Below are positions 8,912-17,834 of a DNA stretch of 64,000 nucleotides, one piece after another; the first letter of the stretch is position 1; every line of letters begins with the position of its first letter. This DNA is from Aporhodopirellula aestuarii (GTDB lineage Bacteria; Planctomycetota; Planctomycetia; Pirellulales; Pirellulaceae): NCBI RefSeq assembly GCF_023701485.1, contig NZ_JAMQBK010000020.1, forward strand, positions 1 to 64,000, read 5' to 3'. The position numbers and the translations under genes are program-made. The notes under the pieces are model-generated. The model did not search any database. It was given only the letters and a program-made list of their open reading frames with translations, and had not been told where the DNA came from.

Positions 8912-9922
8912 CTAATGATCCCGCGTGAGCACGAGGCGGTAACGAGGCGAGCCGTTTCGCAGCTTCTCAAACGCGTCATTGATTTCAGACATCGGATAAA
9001 CTTCGATCTTCGGCCGGATGTCATGCCGAGCGACGAAGTCAAACATCGTTCGAGTTGCCGCGATGCTTCCGGTCGGTGAGGAGGACAACGATTTTTGCCC
9101 CACAATCATCGGGAACACGGAGGCTTCGATCTTGGGAGCGGCCCCCACGGTGTGCAGTTTACCGTTCGGAGCGAGCGCAGCGATGTAGGTATCCCAAGGC
9201 AGGTCGGCGTTTGTCGTGTTGAGGATCAAATCGAAATGTCCGGCCGCAGACTCGAGCGCCCCGTCCTCTCCCGTGGCCAAAAAATGATCGGCACCGAGTT
9301 GCCGGGCCTCTTCCTCCTTGTCTCGGCCCCGCGAAATTGCCGTCACCTCACATCCCCAAGCGTCACAGAATTGCAACGCCATGTGACCGAGCCCGCCGAT
9401 ACCGACGATGCCCACTCGTGAAGTCGGCGAGAGATTGTATTCCAACAACGGACTAAAAACGGTGAGCCCGCCACACAACAACGGCCCGGCTGACACCGCG
9501 TCCACGCCCTCAGGAACCTTAGTCGCCCATCCCCAATGACAGCGAACTCGGTCGGCAAATCCACCGTGTTGGTGAGTGATCGTTCCTTCGGAGGAAGCGC
9601 ACAGGTTGTGGTCGCCTGACATGCACTGGTTGCAGTGCATGCAACTACGGCTGGTCCAACCCAGTCCCACACGGTCACCCACTTCGAGATGAAGAACGGT
9701 GTCACCGACCGCAGATACGCGGCCAATCACCTCATGTCCGCCGACAAAGGGATACTGAGTCATCTTCCAATCGTTGTCCAACATCGACAGATCGCTATGA
9801 CAGATGCCACACGATTCGACTTCGATTTCCACGTCGCTGGTCTGCAGCTCTCCCGGATCATATTGATAGGTTTCGAACGGACCACCAGCCTTTTGAGCCG
9901 CGTAGGCTTGTATTTTTTCCAT
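8912..9922 (-). CDS. Zinc-dependent alcohol dehydrogenase / aldehyde reductase
   Basis: A 336-residue medium-chain dehydrogenase of the YahK/cinnamyl-alcohol-dehydrogenase-like branch. Catalytic zinc ligands are C38, H63 and C150, the structural zinc cysteines are C94, C97, C100 and C108, and the Rossmann motif GIGGLGH spans 174-180. Members typically reduce aldehydes with NADPH. The ATG at 9922 gives MEKIQAYAAQ, the normal family start; the frame upstream is longer but lacks similarity. It is followed by the OsmC gene and diverges from the exporter operon at 10369. A link to an aldehyde released by the PKS reductase domain is possible but unproven. Confidence 0.9.
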   Translation of the reverse strand: MEKIQAYAAQKAGGPFETYQYDPGELQTSDVEIEVESCGICHSDLSMLDNDWKMTQYPFVGGHEVIGRVSAVGDTVLHLEVGDRVGLGWTSRSCMHCNQCMSGDHNLCASSEGTITHQHGGFADRVRCHWGWATKVPEGVDAVSAGPLLCGGLTVFSPLLEYNLSPTSRVGIVGIGGLGHMALQFCDAWGCEVTAISRGRDKEEEARQLGADHFLATGEDGALESAAGHFDLILNTTNADLPWDTYIAALAPNGKLHTVGAAPKIEASVFPMIVGQKSLSSSPTGSIAATRTMFDFVARHDIRPKIEVYPMSEINDAFEKLRNGSPRYRLVLTRDH

Positions 9923-10368
9923 GTTTAACTGTGTCTTTGCAATGCATTGGGTGTTGGAACGTGAAGCGGCGCGCGGCATCGCTCGGTGGACCGACTACAA
10001 CATCGACGGTCCCAATGGGTCGCAAGAGCAAACCGGGTGCCGCTGGGGAAACCGCCTTCGCCAATGACATAGTCCATCCTCGGCAACCGGCGATGCTCGT
10101 TGGTAAAGGCGAACGCCCCGTCCAGGATTCGGACGAACATCTCGACGTCGACCACTTCATGACCTGTCCGCCAAGGTGTTTTCACGCCGCCCAAGCGGCC
10201 CCCTATCTCAATTTCTCGCCGCAAGAGGGGGCTCCTCGACTGCTCTTGGTCTGGGGCGTTCGAGTTTGTTACACCTCGACCCAGCCGAGCTACCGGCCCA
10301 ACGGCCTTAAAATCACGATTCACACCGAGAAAGACCACCAAAGTGAGTGCAACGAGGGATTAAACACT
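9923..10368. other. Divergent spacer, possible gene remnant
   Basis: This 446-base gap separates the alcohol dehydrogenase (minus) from the ABC exporter (plus). A plus-strand frame in phase with the exporter stays open for 146 codons but reads as low-quality protein. A minus-strand frame (9925-10341) has coding-like codon choice around 10030-10190 but no family I know, so it may be a decayed gene. Promoters of both flanking genes should lie here. Confidence 0.4.
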
Positions 10369-11991
10369 ATGAATCTCTTTTTCCTCATGTTGCGGTCATC
10401 GTGGAAGGCGAGCGTTGCCTCGATCGTACTCGGCGGCGCCAGCGGATTAGCGACATTGACGCTCATCACGCTGATTCACAAGTCGTTCAGCAATGAAGGT
10501 ATGCAATCAGCAGCTCTGCCGGCGTTATTCGTCGTTGCCTGTACCGCCGTATTGGTCCTTCAAATCCTCTCAAAATGCATCCTGACCCGATTGTCGCAAT
10601 CGACGGCAGCCCGATTGCAATTCGAACTGTGCAATCGAATCATGGCTGCACCGCTGCCTGAACTGGAGTCCGTCGGCCCTCACCGACTGCTTGCGACTCT
10701 CGGCGGCGATGTCGGCGCGATCACCGGCGCCCTGTCTAATTTCCCCTCCGTCTGTGCCAGTGCGATGGTCCTGATCAGCGGTGTGGGCTATCTCGCGAGC
10801 CTTTCGATTCCGCTCGCCGCTTGCACGGTCATCATGGCGTCCTTCGCCATCGCCAGCTATTTGGCGGGGGTCCATTGGGCCAACTTTCACTTGCGACAGG
10901 CTCGCGAAGACCGCGACGAAGTCAGCAAGCAACTACAAGCGATGGTTTTCGGCATCAAGGAACTCAAGGCAAATAACCGTCGCTGCATCGATTTCCTGTA
11001 CGACGTGTTGCTGCCCGCCGACACCAGGATGCGTGAACGACTGATCAAAGGATCCGATATCCTCGGCGGCGCCCACACGTGGGGGCGTCTATCCTTGTTC
11101 ATCGGCATCGGGTTACTGATCTTTGTGTGGCCGCGTATGTGGACGGTCACCCCCGAAACATTGATGGGCTACACCCTCACGATCATCTATCTTACCAGTC
11201 CCCTCGACAGCATCCTCGGATGGTTACCGTCGCTCAATCATGCCGCCATCTCGCTGAATAAGATCAATTCGCTCGGCCTGATGATCGATCCGGCCAAAGC
11301 CCCCGTCGTCAATTCCGCAAATACGGGATTTCGATCCATCGAATTGCGTAACGTTTCCTATTCGTACCGATCGCCAATTGAGGGCGAAAGCGGCTTTCAT
11401 TTAGGTCCAGTCGATTTGGAGGTACATCCCGGTGAGGTGCTATTCATCGTCGGAGGTAACGGCTGCGGCAAAACAACACTCGCCAAAATCTTAACCGGGC
11501 TCTACCCGCTGCAATCGGGAGAGATCTACGTCGATCGGTACTTGATCGACAACTCCTCGATGGGCGACTACCGACAATTGTTCTCGACAGTTTTCGTGGA
11601 GGGACACTTATTCGATCGATTGATCGGAATGGAGCCCAATCCGATGCTCCTGCGACACTGGGCCAAACGTCTCGGAATTGAAGACAAGGTCGACTTCGAG
11701 ACCGGCCACCTCAAAACGTACAAACTCTCTCGAGGACAACACAAACGACTCGCGATGTTGGTGGCATGTCTCGATGAACGCCCCGTTTTTGTGTTCGATG
11801 AATGGGCCGCGGAACAAGACCCGACTTTCAAAGAGATCTTCTATCGCGAAATCGTTCCAGAACTAAAAAAGAAAGGGCGAGCCGTCGTTGCCATTACACA
11901 CGATGATCGGTATTTCTTCGCAGCCGATCGCGTCGTCAAACTGGTCGACGGACAAGTCGAAACCGCCCAAAAGCAAGGATTCGCAGCATGA
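10369..11991 (+). CDS. SyrD/PvdE-like cyclic-peptide-type ABC exporter
   Basis: A 540-residue half-transporter with six membrane segments in the first 310 residues and a C-terminal nucleotide-binding domain. That domain has Walker A GGNGCGKTT (362-370), a signature LSRGQ (453-457) and Walker B VFVFDEWAA (D477, E478). Length and order match the SyrD/PvdE family, which moves peptides, siderophore precursors or lipopeptides from cytoplasm to periplasm. The ATG at 10369 is preceded by a purine-rich GAGGGA (10354-10359). The stop overlaps the start of the MacA-like gene by four bases, so they are translationally coupled. In pseudomonads PvdE similarly cooperates with a MacAB-like pump (PvdRT-OpmQ). 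Confidence 0.88.
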   Translation: MNLFFLMLRSSWKASVASIVLGGASGLATLTLITLIHKSFSNEGMQSAALPALFVVACTAVLVLQILSKCILTRLSQSTAARLQFELCNRIMAAPLPELESVGPHRLLATLGGDVGAITGALSNFPSVCASAMVLISGVGYLASLSIPLAACTVIMASFAIASYLAGVHWANFHLRQAREDRDEVSKQLQAMVFGIKELKANNRRCIDFLYDVLLPADTRMRERLIKGSDILGGAHTWGRLSLFIGIGLLIFVWPRMWTVTPETLMGYTLTIIYLTSPLDSILGWLPSLNHAAISLNKINSLGLMIDPAKAPVVNSANTGFRSIELRNVSYSYRSPIEGESGFHLGPVDLEVHPGEVLFIVGGNGCGKTTLAKILTGLYPLQSGEIYVDRYLIDNSSMGDYRQLFSTVFVEGHLFDRLIGMEPNPMLLRHWAKRLGIEDKVDFETGHLKTYKLSRGQHKRLAMLVACLDERPVFVFDEWAAEQDPTFKEIFYREIVPELKKKGRAVVAITHDDRYFFAADRVVKLVDGQVETAQKQGFAA

Positions 11992-13250
11992 GCGGACACG
12001 ACAAGAAACAAACCCTTTGGCTCCGACTCGCACTCACTTGCGTCGCAGTACTTTGCCTCGCAACGGCGTTCATCGCCTATCGGCTATTCGGGAGCCGCTC
12101 CGATTTTCCTGAATTGCGGACCGTCCAGGCCGAACAACGCGATCTCGTTATCACGGTGGGAACAACGGGAACGATCGAACCCGAGGAGGTCGTTCAGGTC
12201 GGTGCCGACGTCGCCGGCAAAATCACCGAGTTTGGAACAGAACTCAACAATTCCACCAAAACCATCGGCGTCGGGGATCGCGTCAAAAAAGGTACACTGC
12301 TTTTCAAGCTCGATCCCGAACAATACGAGATCGGACTGCAAAAAGCGGAGGCCGCCTACCGATTGGCTCAGGCTGATATCACGAGATTGCAAGCCGTCGT
12401 TCAACAGGCACGTCGCAATTTGGAACGCGCCGACCGCCTGCGTTCGACCAATGCGCAAAGCGATTACGACGAAATCGTAACTGCCAACGAGATGGCCGTT
12501 GCCCAACTCGCGGTCGGTCAAGCGAAACTCGACCAAGTCGCTGCGGAAGTCCATCACGCCCGCAGCAGTTTAGCGAAAACCGTCGTGCGTTCTCCTATCG
12601 ATGGGATTGTGATCGATCGACGAGCTAACCTCGGACAATACGTCAGCGTCGGACATCCAGGTCTTTTTCTACTGGCCAAAGACTTGGACCAGATGCGCAT
12701 TCGGGCGTCCGTTAGCGAGAGCGACATCGGTAAAGTACGACGCGGCCAACGTGCAACCTTCACCGTCGACGCATATCGCGATCAAGTCATGACCGGACGC
12801 GTCGAAGAAATTTTGCTCAATGCAAGAATGCACGGTAACTTCGTCACCTACGACGTCATCGTCGGAATCGACCAAACGGATGTCGAACTCCTGCCGCACA
12901 TGACAACCGATGTCGAATTCGAGATCATCCGACGCAACCAGGCTTGGTTGGTGCCGACCGGCGCCCTCACATGGTGGCCTGAAACGGAACAAATGGAGAG
13001 GCCAGTCGCAAAACACGCTGTAGCAATCAAGGAGAATGTGGAAGGTCCTCGCGAAGGTGACACTGCGTATGTTTGGGTACCGGGCAAGAACGGAAAAGTT
13101 CGGCCGATGCAAGTTCGCGTTGGAATCGACGACGGCGTTCAAACCGAGGTGCACGGCAACGGTTTCGCTGACGACATGCCCGTCGTCGTTGGCGTGATCA
13201 ATCGCACGACGCTCGCCCGCATCATCCCCACAGCCAAAACACTCCGGTAA
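11988..13250 (+). CDS. MacA-like periplasmic adaptor (HlyD family)
   Basis: A 420-residue membrane fusion protein with an N-terminal anchor (about residues 9-30) and then a barrel-sandwich lipoyl half (EPEEVVQVGADVAGKI). A long helical hairpin follows (about 110-190, rich in Ala/Gln/Arg/Leu), then the second lipoyl half with TVVRSPIDGIVIDRRANLGQ, and a beta-barrel domain. It should bridge the MacB-like pump in the inner membrane and a TolC-type outer-membrane channel; a TolC candidate lies at 25666-27627. It begins inside the stop codon of the ABC exporter (ATGA overlap), and the MacB-like gene follows 89 bases later. Confidence 0.9.
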   Translation: MSGHDKKQTLWLRLALTCVAVLCLATAFIAYRLFGSRSDFPELRTVQAEQRDLVITVGTTGTIEPEEVVQVGADVAGKITEFGTELNNSTKTIGVGDRVKKGTLLFKLDPEQYEIGLQKAEAAYRLAQADITRLQAVVQQARRNLERADRLRSTNAQSDYDEIVTANEMAVAQLAVGQAKLDQVAAEVHHARSSLAKTVVRSPIDGIVIDRRANLGQYVSVGHPGLFLLAKDLDQMRIRASVSESDIGKVRRGQRATFTVDAYRDQVMTGRVEEILLNARMHGNFVTYDVIVGIDQTDVELLPHMTTDVEFEIIRRNQAWLVPTGALTWWPETEQMERPVAKHAVAIKENVEGPREGDTAYVWVPGKNGKVRPMQVRVGIDDGVQTEVHGNGFADDMPVVVGVINRTTLARIIPTAKTLR

Positions 13251-13339
13251 CCCTTCGTGCCGCAACAGGCGTCCGTCGTGATCACGAAAAACTGGCCTCC
13301 GTTAACAAAGCAACGGCCCCCCTATCAGGAACTCCTCGC

Positions 13340-15412
13340 TTGATCGAGCTCGGCGATATTTGCAAGACGTACCAAGTCGGTGACATTCCGTTGCCGGTCC
13401 TAAAAGGCATCACGCTCGACATTGACGCCGGAGAGTATGTCGCACTGATGGGAACGTCCGGGTCGGGCAAGACGACCTTGATGAACCTCCTGGGCAGCTT
13501 GGACCGCACAACCGCTGGCGTGTACAAGTTCGCGGACATTGACGTTTCGAGTCTTTCGAGCGGCGAACTCGCTGTTTTTCGCAACCGCCACGTCGGCTTC
13601 GTCTTCCAAAACTTCAACCTGCTGCCCCGCACCTCCGCACTCGACAACGTGCTACTTCCCACGCTGTACGCGACAGACGATCGCAGCCAAGCCGAGAGAA
13701 TCGAATACGCCAAACACCTGCTCACCGTCGTTGGTCTCGGCGGGCGAATGGATCATGCCCCGAATCAATTATCCGGAGGTGAGCGCCAACGCGTCGCGAT
13801 CGCACGTGCACTGATCAATCGCCCGCGATTGTTGCTCGCCGACGAACCAACCGGCAACCTCGACTCAAACACAGAACTTGAAATTCTCGATCTGTTTCGG
13901 AAGCTCAACCTCGAACACCGGATCACGTTGGTCGTCGTCACTCATGATGCGCAAGTCGCACGGAGTGCCGATCGAGTCGTTCACATGAAGGACGGCATCA
14001 TCGCGGATGATCAACTCAATCCAAGTTCCCATCCACCATCCGCCCCCGTCCAACCGAACTCCTCGAGAACAGCTTCCGAAACCCCCGTTTCGCTCGACGC
14101 TCGCACATCGGGGCAAATGGTCGTCGCGATGATCAACGCGGTCATGGTTTCGCTCGCGGCGCTCCGCACAAACGCGTTGCGAACCGCGCTGACCATGCTC
14201 GGCGTTGTCATCGGTGTCGCATCGGTGGTCAACGTGATGGAACTCAGCAGCGGTTCGTCGCGTGCGATCAAAGACACCGTGGCCAGCATGGGGGCCAACA
14301 TGATCAACGTGTCATCCACCTACACGCCAAGCGCAGGACGACGCCGGCGTTACGTTCCGTTGACACCGGCGGACGTCGCGTTGCTCCGAGAACAATGCCC
14401 CGCGGTACGTTTGACCGCCCCGATTGTTTTCGGACAAGTTCAACTGGTCTATGGCAATCGACGTTGCCGACCGACCTTTGTGCTGGGCAGTTCTCCTGAC
14501 TACCTGATCGGCCGCAATTGGTCCGAAATGGACATGGGACAGCTCTTTGACGACGAAGCGGTCTACGACGCTCAACGCGTGTGCGTCATCGGCCAAACCG
14601 TCGCTAACGACCTCTTCGAAGATGAATACCCGATCGGCAAAGAAATCCGGGCCAACGGTATTTCGCTCCGCGTCGTTGGCGTGCTCACTCCCAAAGGCGG
14701 CGACGTCATTGGAAACGACCAAGACGATATCATGCTCGCGCCGTGGACCACGTTTAAGTATCGAATCAACAGTCAATCCAACACGATCAGCCGTGTCGCC
14801 GCGTTTGAAGACCAAATGCCGAAGATGCAGCTCGCGTCCGCCAAACGCTCGACCCGCAATGCCCACCTGAACCAGATCTATGTTCAAGCATTAACGCCCG
14901 AACATGTTCCCGAAGCACGCGAGCAAATCCGCCTCGCTCTCTCCCGCCGACATGACGTCGATCCGGACGTTTTTCAAATCCAAGACATCACGGAAGTGTC
15001 CAAGGTTACCGCTCAAGTGGTCGCGGGCCTCTCCGCCCTTGGGCTGATCATTGCTGGCGTTTCGCTACTAGTCGGGGGCGTAGGCATCATGAACATCATG
15101 CTGGTCTCGGTAACCGAACGCACACGTGAAATCGGGCTGCGGATGGCTGTCGGAGCGAACCGCAACGCGATCCTTCGGCAGTTCCTTATCGAAGCCACTG
15201 TGCTGTGCCTGATCGGAGGGATCTTCGGGATCGTGCTGGGCCACGCCAGCTCCACGACGATCGGGTGGTTGATGGGGTGGCCAAACGAAATGTCATTTTG
15301 GGCTCCCATTGTCGCCGTAGGTGTCGCCGCCTCGGTCGGAATCATCTTTGGCTATTATCCGGCTCGAAAAGCCTCGATGCTGGACCCGATCGATGCACTT
15401 CGATACGAATAG
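13340..15412 (+). CDS. MacB-like ABC transporter (ATPase fused to permease)
   Basis: A 690-residue fusion of ATPase and permease. The ATPase (1-225) has Walker A GTSGSGKTT (38-46), signature LSGGE (144-148), Walker B LLLADEP (164-170) and H-loop H202. After a variable linker, a MacB-type permease has one membrane helix near residue 285, a large periplasmic domain, and three C-terminal helices of the FtsX type ending in YYPARKASMLDPIDALRYE. Such pumps use ATP to drive periplasmic substrates through a TolC channel. The start is TTG at 13340, supported by AGGA at 13327-13330. With the preceding genes it forms an export operon. Confidence 0.92.
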   Translation: MIELGDICKTYQVGDIPLPVLKGITLDIDAGEYVALMGTSGSGKTTLMNLLGSLDRTTAGVYKFADIDVSSLSSGELAVFRNRHVGFVFQNFNLLPRTSALDNVLLPTLYATDDRSQAERIEYAKHLLTVVGLGGRMDHAPNQLSGGERQRVAIARALINRPRLLLADEPTGNLDSNTELEILDLFRKLNLEHRITLVVVTHDAQVARSADRVVHMKDGIIADDQLNPSSHPPSAPVQPNSSRTASETPVSLDARTSGQMVVAMINAVMVSLAALRTNALRTALTMLGVVIGVASVVNVMELSSGSSRAIKDTVASMGANMINVSSTYTPSAGRRRRYVPLTPADVALLREQCPAVRLTAPIVFGQVQLVYGNRRCRPTFVLGSSPDYLIGRNWSEMDMGQLFDDEAVYDAQRVCVIGQTVANDLFEDEYPIGKEIRANGISLRVVGVLTPKGGDVIGNDQDDIMLAPWTTFKYRINSQSNTISRVAAFEDQMPKMQLASAKRSTRNAHLNQIYVQALTPEHVPEAREQIRLALSRRHDVDPDVFQIQDITEVSKVTAQVVAGLSALGLIIAGVSLLVGGVGIMNIMLVSVTERTREIGLRMAVGANRNAILRQFLIEATVLCLIGGIFGIVLGHASSTTIGWLMGWPNEMSFWAPIVAVGVAASVGIIFGYYPARKASMLDPIDALRYE

Positions 15413-15427
15413 CCGTTTAACAACACC

Positions 15428-15443
15428 GAGTGTCGCAACACTC
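15428..15443 (+). terminator. Short hairpin after the MacB-like gene
   Basis: GAGTGT (15428-15433) and ACACTC (15438-15443) pair perfectly around a CGCA loop, 16 bases after the MacB-like stop. There is no following T run, so termination strength is uncertain. Confidence 0.4.
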
Positions 15444-15570
15444 TCTCTGGTGACCTGATAAGGCATGAGCCTGGGTTAGAAGTCCGACAACTCCGACGAA
15501 CGCAGCCTGCAACGTGCCAGCCGAATGCTCCGAATACAATCTCGACCGGAGATTGCGATGCTCCGTCCAG

Positions 15571-16491
15571 ATGAAGTGGGCACATCATCGCAGCGGCTGG
15601 CGTGACGTGCAGTCTGCCGTGCTCGAACGCCTAACACATCCACACGCATCCTGTGAGTTCTACGGCGAGCTTGAGGACGCGTTATTCCAAACGAAACCCT
15701 TTGAGAGCCCTTGGATTGGAGTCGCCCACCAAACATTTCACGCACCTGCCCATATTCCGACGATGTATGGCGGCCGCTCAGACCTCGATTTCCTACTGCA
15801 CCAGCATCCAAATCTCCGCTTAAGCCTTCCGCATTGCCGAGGTCTATTTACCAATTCCGAACACGTTGCCGCTCAACTACGCAAGCACGTCAGCGTTCCG
15901 GTCCAAACGCTGCAATTGCCAACCGCCCTGGATGTCGCTCAGTTTTCATTGGAACGATTCGCCGCAACGCGTCAAAAAACGATCGTTCAACTCGGCAATT
16001 GGCTGCGGCGTTTCTATCCGATCTACGATCTACCAGTAAAAGGTTATCGCCGAATTTGGTTGGCTGGAGGTGACTTCCGCCACAAGCACGCCCTCAAGTG
16101 TGAAGGGGTGCGTCGGCGGCGGTTTGCCTACGTCCGATGTCCCAAACACATCACGGATCAGGCCTACGACGATCTGCTAACCTGCAGCATCGCGGTAGTC
16201 GGATTATGGGAAGCGAACTGCAACAACTCGATCGTCGAATGCATTGCACGGGCAACGCCGGTGCTCACCAATCCGCTACCCGCCGTAAAGGAATACCTCG
16301 GCGAAGACTACCCGTTCTACTTCCAGACGTTGGACGAAGCGGCTCACAAACTGCAAGACGATCGGCTGATCCGAGAAACGACTGCGTATCTACAGGAACG
16401 TCGAAAACACCTTTGGAGCATCGACCGTTTCATCCACGAACTCACCGCGTCAGACATCTACACCAGCCTTCCAAGATGCGATCACGCCTAG
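15571..16491 (+). CDS. GT-B-type glycosyltransferase
   Basis: A 306-residue protein with the C-terminal half of a GT-B glycosyltransferase. The segment NNSIVECIARATPVLTNPLP, followed by AVKEYLGEDYPFYF, resembles the nucleotide-sugar-binding E-x7-E region of GT4/GT1-like enzymes. The N-terminal half has SPWIGVAHQTFHAP and LFTNSEHVAAQL, typical acceptor-domain features. An upstream in-frame ATG at 15514 exists, but MKWAHHRSGWRDVQ at 15571 is a more natural start. It follows the exporter genes on the plus strand and converges with the minus-strand sugar-transfer operon. Donor and acceptor cannot be read from the sequence. It should be cytoplasmic, as no signal is visible. Confidence 0.72.
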   Translation: MKWAHHRSGWRDVQSAVLERLTHPHASCEFYGELEDALFQTKPFESPWIGVAHQTFHAPAHIPTMYGGRSDLDFLLHQHPNLRLSLPHCRGLFTNSEHVAAQLRKHVSVPVQTLQLPTALDVAQFSLERFAATRQKTIVQLGNWLRRFYPIYDLPVKGYRRIWLAGGDFRHKHALKCEGVRRRRFAYVRCPKHITDQAYDDLLTCSIAVVGLWEANCNNSIVECIARATPVLTNPLPAVKEYLGEDYPFYFQTLDEAAHKLQDDRLIRETTAYLQERRKHLWSIDRFIHELTASDIYTSLPRCDHA

Positions 16492-16512
16492 CCGTTTGCA
16501 CGGTCAGCTCAC

Positions 16513-17829
16513 TCAGATCGACGTATTCGGCGGCGTGTCGGTGTTGTCGATCGCGTAAGGTTGGTACGCGACCATTTCCACACGTTGCTGAGGATACAAA
16601 CGGTAGGTGATATTTCGCCATGACGCCTGACGGGCAACGATCGCTTGGAATGTCCAGATCATATGGGCCACCTGGCAAACCGGAATCAGCGCAAACACGC
16701 GTGTCCCTCGTGACCATGTCATCGGCGTCATTTGTTCGCGTCCTCCGCAATGCGACACCGCATCGCGAACCGAACGCTCCGCACACACGAATCCGCCGAA
16801 CATGATCAGATTCGAAACCAATATCGACGCGGCCAAAAACATCGCCGCGACGCCTTCCTGAACCACGATCGCGGCAACCAACATGGCGATCGCCGCCACC
16901 AGCAATCCGACCACCGCCACCGCATGAATGACGGTATTGATAAACGTTTTTTCAAAGATCCGCGACCACGTGAGCATCCGAGTCACGTAACGTCCTGCAA
17001 ACTTGAGTGAGCATTGATCACGATTCACCATGGTCAACCTCGGCTCAAAATAGACTCGTAAACCGAGTCGATCAAAGGCCTCCTTAACCGGTCCATCGTC
17101 AACAACCGATGTTTTCCATTTTTCAATTAGCCCGGATCGCCGCAGTTCGACGCACCGCATCGCGCACGTCCCGGCCCACGGATTGCTATTGACCGCCGTT
17201 GCGACCATCGCCCCCGAATTCCAAACGCTTCGCAACAACGATCCGTAGCCCAAACCCTCTGGGGCGAACCACTGAATCCCCGTCACGACGCCAACCTGAG
17301 GATCGGTCAACGGACGTAAAACATCTCGCAACCAATTCGCATACGGAACCACATCCGCGTCGATCATCACCACGAACTCACTGTCGGCGGACATTTGCTC
17401 TGTCGCTTGGACCAGCGAACTGCATTTCAAACTACAAGTCTTCGCTGGGTTCTGTAGCTCAAAAATTCTTAAACGATCCTTCGTATCCGATCGCGACTTG
17501 ATCTCCTGCGCCACCCGCCATGCCGGATCCCGACAACTGTCGATTACCAATATGATTTCAAAGTTGTCGTAGGCTTGCTCGAGCAACCTCGCCAAGGTTT
17601 CCGAAAGGAAGGGGTCACAACCTCTCAGCGACATCAACACCGATACTTTGCCGTCCTCACCCACATCGCTCGCCGATTCGCTTCGCGCCAACCGGCGGCC
17701 CACGATGAATACACGAAAGAACCACGCGCCCCCAAAGTGCACCAGCGACGAGGCCAGAAGCACCGATCCGATGAGCAATGAAAGCTGACCGACAGAAAAG
17801 AAGGGTGCGTTCAGTAGGGAAGAAAACAT
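16513..17829 (-). CDS. Membrane GT2/GT21-like glycosyltransferase (paralogue 1)
   Basis: A 438-residue GT-A enzyme resembling ceramide glucosyltransferase-like proteins. It has an N-terminal membrane helix (about 12-42) and a catalytic domain with DSCRD (97-101), metal-binding DAD (157-159), VDDGP with D244/D245 as candidate base, and RMLTW (284-288) as the degenerate (Q/R)xxRW motif. C-terminal membrane helices follow. The segment TCSLKCSS also occurs in the paralogue at 27760-29007. The frame is open far upstream through the next gene, but the ATG at 17829, five bases after the stop of the preceding gene, is the clear start. It probably glycosylates a lipid at the cytoplasmic membrane face. 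Confidence 0.85.
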   Translation of the reverse strand: MFSSLLNAPFFSVGQLSLLIGSVLLASSLVHFGGAWFFRVFIVGRRLARSESASDVGEDGKVSVLMSLRGCDPFLSETLARLLEQAYDNFEIILVIDSCRDPAWRVAQEIKSRSDTKDRLRIFELQNPAKTCSLKCSSLVQATEQMSADSEFVVMIDADVVPYANWLRDVLRPLTDPQVGVVTGIQWFAPEGLGYGSLLRSVWNSGAMVATAVNSNPWAGTCAMRCVELRRSGLIEKWKTSVVDDGPVKEAFDRLGLRVYFEPRLTMVNRDQCSLKFAGRYVTRMLTWSRIFEKTFINTVIHAVAVVGLLVAAIAMLVAAIVVQEGVAAMFLAASILVSNLIMFGGFVCAERSVRDAVSHCGGREQMTPMTWSRGTRVFALIPVCQVAHMIWTFQAIVARQASWRNITYRLYPQQRVEMVAYQPYAIDNTDTPPNTSI

Positions 17830-17834
17830 AAGTC

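Noticed and set aside
9931-10368. 146-codon upstream extension in phase with the SyrD-like exporter
   Set aside because: No domain or signal sequence is visible, and the first membrane segment begins right after the ATG at 10369.
11988-15412. MacAB as a simple macrolide-resistance pump
   Set aside because: Its coupling to a SyrD-like exporter beside a PKS and sugar cluster favours product export; resistance cannot be excluded but has no specific support.
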